A stretch of DNA of 64,000 bases from Clostridiaceae bacterium AM27-36LB (GTDB taxonomy: Bacteria > Bacillota > Clostridia > Lachnospirales > Lachnospiraceae). Position numbers and translations under genes: made by a program. The DNA lies in assembly GCA_003480725.1 (NCBI GenBank), contig QUJQ01000005.1, positions 143,172-207,171 of the forward strand, written 5' to 3'. The notes under the pieces were generated by a model. That model was not told the origin of the DNA. It worked only from the letters and a program-made list of their open reading frames with translations, and did no database searches. Each line of letters opens with the position of its first letter. The first letter of the stretch is position 1. This document shows positions 9,581-18,643 of this stretch, piece by piece.

Positions 9581-10501
9581 TTACATCATATATAACATAA
9601 CCATCAACGGCATCGTTACTACGCATACCACGGTAGTCATCACATTGATCGCACTGGCATATGCTGCATCCTGATCGTAAAGCTGTGCCATCTGCGTGAT
9701 CGTAGCTGCAGTTGGAGTAATTGCCGCAAGTAATGTCACCAGCAAGATCGACCGACTGTCAGGAACCGAAGACAGCGTTCCCCATGTTCGCAAAAAGAAT
9801 ACCGCCACCAATGGCAGCAGCACCATCCGCGCCAAAACCATACCATAAACTCGTTTCCCGGTAAACAGTTTCTTCCATTCAATATCTGCCAGTGCCATTC
9901 CCAACATGATCATACTGACCGGTCCTACGGCCCTTGCCATGGATGTCATCGTATCTGCCAGTACATCCGGCAGCTGAAGTGGTGTCAAAAACAGCACAAG
10001 GCCTGCTACAACCGCAATCATATTCGGATTTGTCACGATCTTCTTCCAATTGATTCCTGGCTTTCCTTCCATTATAGACTGCCCATGGCTGAACAGAATC
10101 GTCATCTGTACTGCCAGAAATGCTGTTGCGTAGATCTGCCATTCTTCACCAAGAAGCGCTGCCACCAAAGGCATGATGATATTTCCCGCATTAGTGTAAA
10201 TCAGCGAACACCTATCTACAGAATTCAGATGAAAAATCGAACTCAATACCATACAAATAACAAACAATATGCCATGAAAAGCCAATGCCGCTGCCAATGC
10301 AAGCAAAAATCCAGACATAACCTCCGGCGTATACTCAATATCAAAGGAATGGATCACCACACTCGGCAACAACAGATACAAGGATACGACCGACAGTGCC
10401 TTGCTATCCTCTACTTTCAACATTCCCAGCTTCACAACTGCAAGTCCGCATCCCATCATCAAAAACAAGACAATAATCTGTTTCATCAATATCAGTGCCA
10501 T
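9581..10501 (-). CDS. AEC family transporter (auxin efflux carrier-like permease)
   Basis: About 306 residues with some ten hydrophobic segments in two five-helix halves (MKQIIVLFLMMGCGLAVVKL; DSRSILLVTLLAAITPTAAT). AEC members export or import organic acids and amino acids; the substrate is unknown here. I start at the ATG at 10501, which overlaps the preceding stop as TAATG, pointing to translational coupling with the CobW-like gene. The upstream in-frame extension is hydrophilic and inside that gene, so it is left out. Confidence 0.85.
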   Translation of the reverse strand: MALILMKQIIVLFLMMGCGLAVVKLGMLKVEDSKALSVVSLYLLLPSVVIHSFDIEYTPEVMSGFLLALAAALAFHGILFVICMVLSSIFHLNSVDRCSLIYTNAGNIIMPLVAALLGEEWQIYATAFLAVQMTILFSHGQSIMEGKPGINWKKIVTNPNMIAVVAGLVLFLTPLQLPDVLADTMTSMARAVGPVSMIMLGMALADIEWKKLFTGKRVYGMVLARMVLLPLVAVFFLRTWGTLSSVPDSRSILLVTLLAAITPTAATITQMAQLYDQDAAYASAINVMTTVVCVVTMPLMVMLYMM

Positions 10502-11445
10502 TAGATTGCTGTGCCTCCTAAAACTTCTTCTATCATTGGTTGGTTCAATTTCTCCCCGATTACAATTACCACTTTTTGTCCTTCTGTGCAAGTTGTAAAT
10601 GTCATCTCATGTCTGGTCGCATTCAGTTCCATCCAATTACCGTCCGGCAATTCAAGAAATCCTTTCACGCGAAAAATATTCCCATAGGAAGCTTCTGCAA
10701 ATAATTGCTGTACCTTTTTCTTAAGTTCCTGTCTTGTCATCTCCTGATTCATCACGCAGACCGACTGAAATCCTTCTTTTTCCGGAAAATGCAGTTTTGT
10801 ATAGTCTTCCACATGATACCCACTGTTCTGGATCCGTTCCAGATCCTGTTCCGTAAAATCCTCCCAGTTCTTCTCTATGATCTCATCTCCAAACTGTCTG
10901 GAGCAATACACTGCCTGTAAAGCACAGTTCAGATGTGCTCTGGTCTTTGCGATCTCCTCCGGGGATGCATCCTGACTTCTGCTGAGCACGACGCATCCCG
11001 CATTGGCCGCCTCCGATGCCAGCAGATATTCTGCTTCCTCCGATAAAGTGTCCTCCAGCTTTGCATTCATGATTGTGATCACGCTGCCGATCTCATACCA
11101 CTGATCCAGCGGTTCTTCTCTGAGCACATCAAAAAATTCATCTACATCAAAGATTCCTGATGGCTCCACGATCACCCGGTCATAGCCACACATCCCCATG
11201 GCGATCAGCTTGGTTTTAAACCTTCTCCGATGGCAGTCTGCATCACATCCGCCCGCCACCATCTCCAGTTCGCACTGCTCTCCTTCCAGATCCTTCAGCA
11301 GCATCATATCCACATTGACCGCGCCGAAATCATTTTCCAGAATTCCAATGTTCATGCCTTGCGCCATCAGGTATTTTGCATATTTTTTAATAAAAGTTGT
11401 TTTTCCAGATCCCAGAAATCCTGTGATCAGATCTATCTTTACCAT
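10501..11445 (-). CDS. CobW/COG0523-type P-loop GTPase
   Basis: 314-residue G3E GTPase. The P-loop GFLGSGKTTF is at residues 9-18, followed by ILENDFGAVNVD, and VIVEPSGIFD serves as the switch/Walker B region; a C-terminal CobW-C-like domain follows. The family inserts metals (Zn, Co) into client proteins. The usual CxCC metal-binding motif after the P-loop is here GGCDADCHRRR, i.e. C-x-x-x-C. Its 3' end is coupled to an AEC transporter and its start overlaps the preceding hypothetical gene by 7 bases. Confidence 0.88.
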   Translation of the reverse strand: MVKIDLITGFLGSGKTTFIKKYAKYLMAQGMNIGILENDFGAVNVDMMLLKDLEGEQCELEMVAGGCDADCHRRRFKTKLIAMGMCGYDRVIVEPSGIFDVDEFFDVLREEPLDQWYEIGSVITIMNAKLEDTLSEEAEYLLASEAANAGCVVLSRSQDASPEEIAKTRAHLNCALQAVYCSRQFGDEIIEKNWEDFTEQDLERIQNSGYHVEDYTKLHFPEKEGFQSVCVMNQEMTRQELKKKVQQLFAEASYGNIFRVKGFLELPDGNWMELNATRHEMTFTTCTEGQKVVIVIGEKLNQPMIEEVLGGTAI

Positions 11446-12404
11446 GTACTTCCTTCTTTTCCTTGTTCTATAGTCTCAATCCGCACCTGACAGTCTCTTC
11501 CCCTTGTCTCCCAGATCATCAGATATACATGGACTTCAAGGTTGTCCTGGGCTGTAGTAAACGGCTCTTCCCGCAGTACATCTGCCCGGATCCCCTGCTT
11601 TTCCAATTCTTCTTTTTTCTTTTCTGCCAGTGTCAACAATCGTTCAAATTCTCTGTCTGCCTGCTTTCCAAAGGAACGCCTCGGATATTTTTTTACAGTT
11701 TCCCGAAGACACCGATCAAGCAGATCCACTACATTCATGCAACTTGTTCTATGAAGCATAGTTGCGATTCGCTTTGCCAGAAACGGATACGGAAATCTTC
11801 TATATAACAAAAGCATTCGCCCAAGTTTCCTGTTTCCAGCTTTTTCCGCCAGCTCTTCCATCACATTCAGCGCCTGTTCTGATGGATTCCATGGATCTTC
11901 GATGGGAACAATATATTTTTCCGGAACCGCCGGGTAACAGCAGTAATTCAGCGGTGGAAAATATGCCAGATGTGCCAGCTTCTGTTCCTCCGGTGTGCAA
12001 TATTCTGGTCCGAGATATTCATATTTATCTCTGAGAATTGCGATCCGATATTCCAGCTGCCGTAAATATTCATACTTTGGGACCCAGAAATGGGCAATCT
12101 CGCCATAATCATACAAGTGTACTTCCAGTTCCAGCATTTCAAACAAAATAGTGACGGCATGTTCTCCCTGCCAGACTACCAGCGCATACCCACGCCCATC
12201 CTTACTGATAGAATATGTAAGCTCACCCTCATAATCTTCCAGATAAGCTCCTGTCATTCGTGCGTTTTTGAATACCAGAAAGCTCTCAACAGCGTCATTC
12301 ATCAGATAAACCAGACGTAGTTCCCCTGACATACCATCTTTCGGTATCAATAGTTCAAACTGATCCTGCTCCAGCAGTTCTTCCAGCATTGCAAGTGTAT
12401 CCAT
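11439..12404 (-). CDS. hypothetical protein, possibly DUF3878-like
   Basis: 321-residue soluble protein without signal peptide or membrane segments. It is rich in aromatic and acidic residues (EIAHFWVPKYEYLRQLEYRI; PPLNYCCYPAVPEKY) and has a basic C-terminal third. It is the first gene of an operon with a CobW-like GTPase, so it may be that GTPase's partner. The DUF3878 label is from memory and tentative; no function can be given. The 276 bases upstream hold no convincing gene. Confidence 0.65.
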   Translation of the reverse strand: MDTLAMLEELLEQDQFELLIPKDGMSGELRLVYLMNDAVESFLVFKNARMTGAYLEDYEGELTYSISKDGRGYALVVWQGEHAVTILFEMLELEVHLYDYGEIAHFWVPKYEYLRQLEYRIAILRDKYEYLGPEYCTPEEQKLAHLAYFPPLNYCCYPAVPEKYIVPIEDPWNPSEQALNVMEELAEKAGNRKLGRMLLLYRRFPYPFLAKRIATMLHRTSCMNVVDLLDRCLRETVKKYPRRSFGKQADREFERLLTLAEKKKEELEKQGIRADVLREEPFTTAQDNLEVHVYLMIWETRGRDCQVRIETIEQGKEGSTW

Positions 12405-12680
12405 GCAAAATCCTCTTTTAATTCTGTCAATAATCAGCTAAAGTATACTTACTTTTTTCCGAGGTTGCAATGGAAGAATGCACAAAAAAGCTGTAAAACC
12501 TCAATCAATGAAGTTGATGTTTCTTACTATGCCAAATCCATTCACTCTTACATTTGAAGAAACCCACTTGAGTCGGTAGACCATCCGATACAAATTAATG
12601 AAAAAGAAGATATAAAATCCCACGGAAATATGTTATGCTGAACAGGTATTAAAATGGGGATTCGATAAAGAGAGGGATTT

Positions 12681-14069
12681 ATGTTAGAAAAGTTTCACAG
12701 AAAATATATTGGAGATAGAAATTTTTATAAAAGATACATTGCACTGGCATTGCCCATGATCATACAAAATGCAGTTACAAACCTGGTTAGTTTTCTTGAC
12801 AATATTATGGTTGGACAGCTTGGTACAGAGCAGATGTCCGGAGTTGCCATTGTCAATCAGCTGATATTTGTATATAATCTGGCAGTATTCGGAGCTGTAT
12901 CAGCAGCCAGCATTTTCGGTGCCCAGTATTTCGGAAAAGGAAATCATAAAGGGCATATGTATTCTTTCCGTTTTAAGCTATATGCAGCTTTGACGGTTAC
13001 AGCACTTACCATTCTGCTGTTTGTGGCAAAAGGGGAGAGCCTGATTTCTCTTTATCTCACGGATACTTCCGGAAGTGGTGCGACAGGTGCAGCATTGCAG
13101 TATGGATTACAGTATCTGATCATTATGATGGCAGGACTGATTCCCTTTGCTGTAAATCAGTCTTATGCGACCAATATTAAGGAGACTGGTCAGACCCTGC
13201 TTCCTATGATCGCAAGTTTTGTCGCCGTTGGAAGTAATGCTATATTGGACTATCTCCTGATCTTCGGTATTGGACCATTCCCGGAACTTGGTGTACAGGG
13301 TGCTGCTCTGGCAACGGTTATTGCCCGTTACATAGAAGCCCTTATGATTATCATCTGGGCACACAGCCGCAGAGAGAAAAACCGGTATCTCAAAGGAGCA
13401 TATACCGGTTTTGGTATTCCCACAGATGAATTAAAAGCAATCATCATCAAAGGATTACCACTTATGATGAATGAAGTTCTGTGGGCTGCCGGAATGACAG
13501 CCGTAATACAGTGTTATTCGGTCCGCGGCCTGGAAGTAGTTGCCGGGCTTAACATTGCTACAACCATCACCAATCTGTTCAACATCATTTATCTCCAGCT
13601 TGGTGCCTGCATCAGCATTGTGGTGGGACAATATCTGGGTGCCGGCGAACTGGAAAAAGCAAAGGATGCAGATAACAAAATGATTGTATTCAGTGTTTTT
13701 TGCTGTGTCATTGTAGCTGTATGTATGCTTTTTATGGGCAGATTTTTCCCTCAGATCTACAATACCTCTGAGAAAATCCGTGCACTGGCAACCAGATTTA
13801 TCGCAGTATCCGCAATTATCATGCCTTTCTGCTCCTTTAGCCATGCATCTTATTTTACGCTGCGCTCCGGCGGGAAAACAATGGTTACATTCCTGTTTGA
13901 TTCTGTTTTCACCTGGATCGTTGTCGTTCCAACTGCCTTTTTACTGGCGCACTTTACAGGACTTGGTATCGTAAGTGTGTACTTCCTTGTACAGGCAACT
14001 GAATTGATCAAAGTAGTAATCGGTTATTTTATGGTACACAGTAATGTATGGCTGGTTCAGATGGTATAA
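12681..14069 (+). CDS. MATE family efflux transporter
   Basis: 462-residue membrane protein with about 12 hydrophobic helices, of the multidrug and toxin extrusion family (cation-coupled antiporters). Typical text: LALPMIIQNAVTNLVSFLDN near the N-terminus, IMVGQLGTEQMSGVAIVNQL, and the repeated half beginning KGLPLMMNEVLWAAGM. ATG 12681 follows GAGAGGGATTT. It is the only plus-strand gene here, convergent with the operon at 14.3 kb. The substrate is unknown. Confidence 0.92.
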   Translation: MLEKFHRKYIGDRNFYKRYIALALPMIIQNAVTNLVSFLDNIMVGQLGTEQMSGVAIVNQLIFVYNLAVFGAVSAASIFGAQYFGKGNHKGHMYSFRFKLYAALTVTALTILLFVAKGESLISLYLTDTSGSGATGAALQYGLQYLIIMMAGLIPFAVNQSYATNIKETGQTLLPMIASFVAVGSNAILDYLLIFGIGPFPELGVQGAALATVIARYIEALMIIIWAHSRREKNRYLKGAYTGFGIPTDELKAIIIKGLPLMMNEVLWAAGMTAVIQCYSVRGLEVVAGLNIATTITNLFNIIYLQLGACISIVVGQYLGAGELEKAKDADNKMIVFSVFCCVIVAVCMLFMGRFFPQIYNTSEKIRALATRFIAVSAIIMPFCSFSHASYFTLRSGGKTMVTFLFDSVFTWIVVVPTAFLLAHFTGLGIVSVYFLVQATELIKVVIGYFMVHSNVWLVQMV

Positions 14070-14246
14070 GGCAAGGGCTCAGAAAGCATGGCTGTTATGA
14101 TCAGTATCACCCCTTGTAAATGTAATTTTTTCATATTACGCTTCACCTCCATTCCATACGCTTTAAAATCTATTCTTTTCTTCCTTTATACCTGATTTCG
14201 ATCCTCCCGTATATACTAATGATTGGAAAAAAAGCCTCTATAAACA

Positions 14247-14296
14247 AAATTCCAATCGTTATCATACTATATATAGTGCAATAACGATTGGAATTT
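14247..14296. repeat. 50-bp cruciform-type inverted repeat
   Basis: Two perfect 16-bp arms (AAATTCCAATCGTTAT at 14247-14262 and its complement at 14281-14296) flank an 18-base loop that itself contains the palindrome ACTATATATAGT. It lies between convergent genes. Neither side has a strong T-tract, so it is not a classic terminator; it may be a bidirectional one, a mobile-element remnant or a protein site. Confidence 0.7.
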
Positions 14297-14327
14297 CTAA
14301 ATGTAGTGTTCTTATGCTTTTATTACG

Positions 14328-15206
14328 TTATTCACCAGACCCAGACTTTCCAGAAGAAATATCCACGTCCAGCAATACTTTAATCAACCAGAAAAATACT
14401 AATAATACAAGAATCGGAATCACGCAGGATGTGATCAGCATCACTGCCACTGCTTCCACAAAATGATTCAAAGAATCCTGTACTTTCTGAACCAGCTCTT
14501 CCGAAGAAATAGTCACATTTCCGACTGCTGTGGTCACAGAATCTTTTGCACTGGAAAGTGCATCCTTTGCTTTATCCCACAGACCAGTAACTCCAGATGT
14601 CTGTTCCATCTCGCTCTCCTGCGTCTGCTCATTTTGCTCCTGTCCGGAGTCGCTGCTGTTTTCCAGCATTTCTCTGGTGCTTTTTGCATCCTCCAGTGTT
14701 GCATCGATCTGAGACTGATAGGTCGTCTCAATCAAATCCGACACTTTCACGCTTGTGGGAACTACCAGGAAAATACAGATTCCAAATATTAACAGTCGTC
14801 TCGCAAGTTTGTCAACACTTCGATTCTGTGCCGCCATATTGACTGCAAATAGTACGCATGCCACAGGAATAAAAATCTTAAATGCCGCATATCCGGTGAT
14901 CGTCACCAGATATTTTTCCAAAAAAATCGCACACAATACAATCAAAAGATATCCACTTAGATCTGCTACTTTCTCTGCAATAGGAGTTCCTACATCCCCT
15001 GGGATCAGTGTGATCAATGCCGAAGTCGCTGTCGTAGCAGCTGTCAATTCCAGAACAGTCGCTTTTTTCTCATCAAGAGATGCAATGGTTGTCTGATGCG
15101 ATCCCGGTGCAGATGCATATTTCTCCAGCACCGTAAATGAAAGTATTCCGATCAAAAGCCAGATAACTATATAAATATACTTTTTCTTATTATATGTAAT
15201 GTTCAT
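14328..15206 (-). CDS. hypothetical multi-span membrane protein
   Basis: About 292 residues. One N-terminal helix (IYIVIWLLIGILSFTVLEKY), an external stretch with ATTATSALITLIPGDVGTPI, three central helices, then a long polar, Ser/Glu/Gln-rich segment (about 165-255) and a final helix pair. I start at ATG 15206, which has GGAGGTGGCGC upstream; the start lies inside the CYTH gene (17-base overlap), implying coupling. Family unknown. Confidence 0.7.
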   Translation of the reverse strand: MNITYNKKKYIYIVIWLLIGILSFTVLEKYASAPGSHQTTIASLDEKKATVLELTAATTATSALITLIPGDVGTPIAEKVADLSGYLLIVLCAIFLEKYLVTITGYAAFKIFIPVACVLFAVNMAAQNRSVDKLARRLLIFGICIFLVVPTSVKVSDLIETTYQSQIDATLEDAKSTREMLENSSDSGQEQNEQTQESEMEQTSGVTGLWDKAKDALSSAKDSVTTAVGNVTISSEELVQKVQDSLNHFVEAVAVMLITSCVIPILVLLVFFWLIKVLLDVDISSGKSGSGE

Positions 15207-15777
15207 GCGCCACCTCCATTGCACGCGTCTGATTTGCCAGCATTGATAAATACGAATGTCTGGTAGTATCTTTCATAGAATACCCAAGACTTACCAGCAC
15301 ATTCTCAATCCTCTGAAGTGCACCTTCCCGCTCTGCTTCGGTCTCTACAATGATCTCCAGTTCCAGGTAATCTCCAAGTCCTGTCACCTGATCCACACAG
15401 GCAGTCATCTCATTTCTCCTGAAATACCAACGCTTCTTTTCCAACACCGGCACCGAATAGAATCCAATCCGTTGAAGAAGTGTTTTTCCAACTTCCGCAT
15501 CTGGGATCTCCAATTCCAGTTCTTCCCTTGCCATGGAACAATCATCCAGCTTCTTTCCCTTATAAGTAATGACTGCAGATATTTCATCTGTGTCAACATT
15601 CCGAATCTGCCGAACCCGCAGTGCTTCGCCCAACTTCACAAAATCATGGTTCTCAGATGTAAAATATGTATCAGACTCCAGCAGCTGTTCCCCTTTTATA
15701 AACCCAAGCCCTTCCAGCTTCTCTATCAACTGCTCAGGATCTTCTATTTTCAGTTTGATCTCTACTTCTACTGACAT
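15190..15777 (-). CDS. CYTH domain protein (CyaB/thiamine-triphosphatase-like)
   Basis: 195 residues with the N-terminal ExExK signature (VEVEIKLK), later LRVRQIR, ITYKGKK, REELELEI and a YLELEIIVE strand: the acidic and basic tunnel residues of CYTH enzymes, which bind triphosphates with divalent metal. Members act as class IV adenylate cyclases, thiamine triphosphatases or tripolyphosphatases; the reaction cannot be chosen from sequence. It overlaps its neighbours on both sides, so all three genes are one transcript. Confidence 0.85.
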   Translation of the reverse strand: MSVEVEIKLKIEDPEQLIEKLEGLGFIKGEQLLESDTYFTSENHDFVKLGEALRVRQIRNVDTDEISAVITYKGKKLDDCSMAREELELEIPDAEVGKTLLQRIGFYSVPVLEKKRWYFRRNEMTACVDQVTGLGDYLELEIIVETEAEREGALQRIENVLVSLGYSMKDTTRHSYLSMLANQTRAMEVAHEHYI

Positions 15778-16904
15778 ATATACGCTCCCCCGTTCAACAC
15801 TTGTTTTATCTGTTGTATTATTTTTCTCACGTCATAGATAAGCAGACTATTCAAAGTGTCAAACTTTATCTTTTTTCCAGATCCACCATATTTTACCTCA
15901 TAGTTTGCTGCCTTCACCTCGTCATGGTCTTTATATCTGGCTTTTCCTATCATCCAGGCATCTGAGTTGGCATGATCTGGATAGCCCGGACTCTTCTTCA
16001 CCGCAAACCATTCCTTATGTTCGATCAGATCATTTTCAAACCGACTTAATTTTCTCAGAAATTCTTCTGCAACTAACGGATAGTGTTCCCGGATATAAAC
16101 CAGATTCTTATGAAGACAGGTGGCGCTCTTTTCCATCATATGGCGCTCCGTCTCATTAACAAGCCAGTCATATTCGTCCGCCCGAATCTCACGCCCCTCT
16201 ATGGATCTTTCCAGTTCTCCGAACCAGTACATATGCTGTCCCATACTGTCAGGAAACATGAAATACGTTGAAAATTCATGATCGATCATAGGAGCCATCC
16301 GAAGAATCTCACCAGAATCATTGCACACAAATGCAATATTTTCATAATGATAGTTCTGATCACCTTTCAAAACCGATACCAGGATCTGCATTGCCAGCCC
16401 CTCTGCCAGATCCTGATGCGTCTGAAAATATGTAGATTCCAGAATCTCCGTATAATCATAAAACATCTGGCAGTAATTCAGATAATCATCGATCTTCACG
16501 TTCTCGTCCGGATACTTTCGGAAAAACTCCAGCAGATTCATCAGCTGCTCGCCCTCTCCATAGGCAAAGGGGACTGCTGTTCCATAATCATAATTTTTTC
16601 CTGTCTCCGCCTCATACCCCTCACAAAAAGCCAGCCGATACTGCGGTACTGGCATAAAATACGTGTTGATCACCCACGACCAGAACACTTCCGCATAAGC
16701 AAACAGAGGTGTAGATAATGGCTTCGATTTTGTAAGCGGCTTGAATATGATTCGATCCGCAAAAACCGGAAAATGCTTCTCCCCTTTGATCACACCAACC
16801 GCCTCTGCAGTTAAATTACCAAGACGGTTTGAATAATTGTATGTTTTTGAAGTGTAGTCTGCGAATTGGTTAATTGTCATTATTTTATATTCCTCTGTTC
16901 TCAC
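15768..16904 (-). CDS. HipA-like kinase-fold protein (tentative)
   Basis: 378 residues from a GTG at 16904 (GGAG 8 bases upstream; an ATG at 16880 is an alternative). The segment KGDQNYHYENIAFVCN, then ILRMAPMIDHEFS, resembles the D-x-H-x-x-N catalytic loop and the AP-x-x-D metal motif of HipA-type Ser/Thr kinases. The glycine-rich loop is not obvious. It is the first gene of the operon with the CYTH enzyme and the membrane protein. Family placement is inferred. Confidence 0.5.
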   Translation of the reverse strand: MRTEEYKIMTINQFADYTSKTYNYSNRLGNLTAEAVGVIKGEKHFPVFADRIIFKPLTKSKPLSTPLFAYAEVFWSWVINTYFMPVPQYRLAFCEGYEAETGKNYDYGTAVPFAYGEGEQLMNLLEFFRKYPDENVKIDDYLNYCQMFYDYTEILESTYFQTHQDLAEGLAMQILVSVLKGDQNYHYENIAFVCNDSGEILRMAPMIDHEFSTYFMFPDSMGQHMYWFGELERSIEGREIRADEYDWLVNETERHMMEKSATCLHKNLVYIREHYPLVAEEFLRKLSRFENDLIEHKEWFAVKKSPGYPDHANSDAWMIGKARYKDHDEVKAANYEVKYGGSGKKIKFDTLNSLLIYDVRKIIQQIKQVLNGGAYICQ

Positions 16905-17012
16905 ATTTCATTCTCCGGAAGTTTGAGTCCCTTTGCCAGTACTGAACTTCTCCTTTGGATTCAGTAAATTCAGTATATCATAAAGGAATAATCGTGTATA
17001 TCAGTCAATTCA

Positions 17013-17067
17013 GGAAAAAATTAAAGAGACTAGAAATGCCCTGTTTCCAAAGCTTTCCAGTCTCTTT
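17013..17067 (-). terminator. strong terminator, probably the original guaA terminator
   Basis: On the minus strand AAAGAGACTGGAAA pairs with TTTCTAGTCTCTTT (14 pairs including one G-U), then AATTTTTT. It lies just outside the outermost att copy, 30 kb from guaA, on the strand guaA is read from. No other minus gene ends here, so it fits the pre-insertion guaA terminator. Confidence 0.7.
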
Positions 17068-17079
17068 TTATGCTAGATT

Positions 17080-17091
17080 TTATTCAAACTC
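17080..17091. repeat. att core copy 5 (outer end of array)
   Basis: TTATTCAAACTC, identical to the last codons of guaA read on the plus strand. It separates the displaced terminator from element D. Confidence 0.8.
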
Positions 17092-17191
17092 GACAATCAC
17101 TAATCAATTTTGTTTAGAGATTATTTGTTGCCGTGTTCGCTTTTCTTTCGATTATTTGATTTATCCATATTATCCTGCCTATACGGGCTAA

Positions 17192-17209
17192 TGTTATCAA
17201 TTTGTTATC
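17192..17209. repeat. arm-type repeat, left end of D
   Basis: TGTTATCAATTTGTTATC, two TGTTATC units, followed by an inverted GATAAC. Identical to the right-end copy of D and matching both copies in element A; a likely integrase arm-binding site. Confidence 0.65.
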
Positions 17210-17290
17210 GGTATTGATAACACTCACTCCGTAACTGTGGATAATAGCAATATGTTCCGATTCGAATTATAAACGAGTTTGCTCAGGAAA

Positions 17291-18151
17291 TCAGCCATTT
17301 GTTTCTGTATCTTCAATAAGATTTTTCTTTAATGCCGTAATCGTATCTTGGTTCTTTCTCAAAAGTTCTAATTGCCTGTACGCTTTTTCTCTTAATATTT
17401 TCAGCCTTTCAATTTTAGGCACTTCCTGTCTTATCAGATCCGCGTTTGTATCTTCCAGATTGATAAGCACAACCAATTCTTCTGCTGAAGCAAAATCTCT
17501 GATATTAGGAGTTTTCCCCTTTATTCCTTTTTCACTTCTCCATTGTGCTGCCGTTTTTCCAAACAAAGCCATATTTAAAATATCTGCTTCTGAAGCATAT
17601 GTATATGCCATTTCCTGCGGAGATAATGTGGGAGTTATCAAAAATTCTTTTACTGCATCTGTGTGGATACGATAGTTTATTTTTGAAAGTTCTCTCTTTA
17701 CATCCCATCCAATCGCTAACCGATCTGCTTCATCTTTCTTCAAACGCTGATAATCTTTGATGATATAAAGCTTAAATTCCGGCGAAATCCATGAAGCAAA
17801 CTCGAAAGCTATATCTGTATGAGCATAAGTACCGCCATATCGTCCCGATTTTGATACGATACCGATTGCATCCGTTGCTTTTATCCACTACTGTGGTGTC
17901 AATGTAAAAGCATTATCTCCAGATTCTGCTTTAAACCTATCGAATTCGATAGGTTTAAAATTGGGATTGTGAATTTGTTCCCACAAGCCCAAAAATGAAA
18001 TCGTAGAATGATTACGCATCCAGTTTGCCACCACAATAAAGGCATTGTCTGGATTTTTATATTTTGCAATATCAGTGAGTGAAATGTAAGCATCCTCATT
18101 AACAACATCGCCCATCACTCTGATTTCTGTTCCATTGGCATCTATTTTCAT
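17291..18151 (-). pseudogene. KilA-N domain DNA-binding protein interrupted by an amber codon
   Basis: One continuous frame of about 286 codons is split by a single TAG at 17888-17890. The first part reads NEDAYISLTDIAKYKNPDNA and WMRNHSTISFLGLWEQIHNP; after the TAG it continues WIKATDAIGIVSKSGRYGGT and AFEFASWISPEFKLYIIKDY, both parts of the KilA-N fold common in phage and plasmid regulators. The stop falls where homologues usually have Lys or Glu, so a single base change fits. The C-terminal part (DIRDFASAEELV-like region) is undamaged. It could be recent decay or amber readthrough. Confidence 0.8.
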
Positions 18152-18274
18152 GTTTTTCAATCCTGGTTTTCTCCCTTTCTACATTACGGATACCCTTTTT
18201 CAAAATAAATTTCTAATTTTTCTTTTCAATTTCTCGCCATATGTAATTGTCACATCAATTTTCGCAGCTGAAAT

Positions 18275-18589
18275 TTAACGTTCTCTTTTATGCCTATCAA
18301 TAAGCAACAAAACAAACATAATAAACCATATCCCCCATGCAATCAAACAACCAATTCCTTGATATTGGATATCTATGATTATTCCAATAATAAAAGGAAC
18401 TGACATAAACATCATTCTTTTTCCATATGCCTTACACATAGCATTCTCATCGTATTTCTTTCGTTCATCCGCTGATTTCATATTATAACCCGACAAGAAA
18501 TTAGCAGCTTTTCCTTCTGATTTATAAAACCACATTCCAAACAAAAACATAATCACTGCCATCATAAAGTCAAAAGCAATATAGAACAT
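18275..18589 (-). CDS. small membrane protein, DUF3784-like
   Basis: 104 residues: an N-terminal helix (DFMMAVIMFLFGMWFYK), a short loop with ANFLSGYNMKSADERKKYDE and AMCKAYGK, and two further helices. The SGYN..S..E..KYDE..MC pattern is that of the DUF3784 membrane family of Firmicutes, whose role is unknown. It is cargo of element D, with AT-rich composition unlike the host genes. Confidence 0.7.
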   Translation of the reverse strand: MFYIAFDFMMAVIMFLFGMWFYKSEGKAANFLSGYNMKSADERKKYDENAMCKAYGKRMMFMSVPFIIGIIIDIQYQGIGCLIAWGIWFIMFVLLLIDRHKRER

Positions 18590-18643
18590 ATAATATAATT
18601 TCTCCTTTCAGACAATCAGTCTTATCTCTTTGAATTTTTCACA

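Noticed and set aside
12405..12680. Small reading frames or transposase remnant upstream of the MATE gene
   Set aside because: A 33-codon frame (MHKKAVKPQSMKLMFLTMPN...) exists but lacks a ribosome site and likeness to any family I know.
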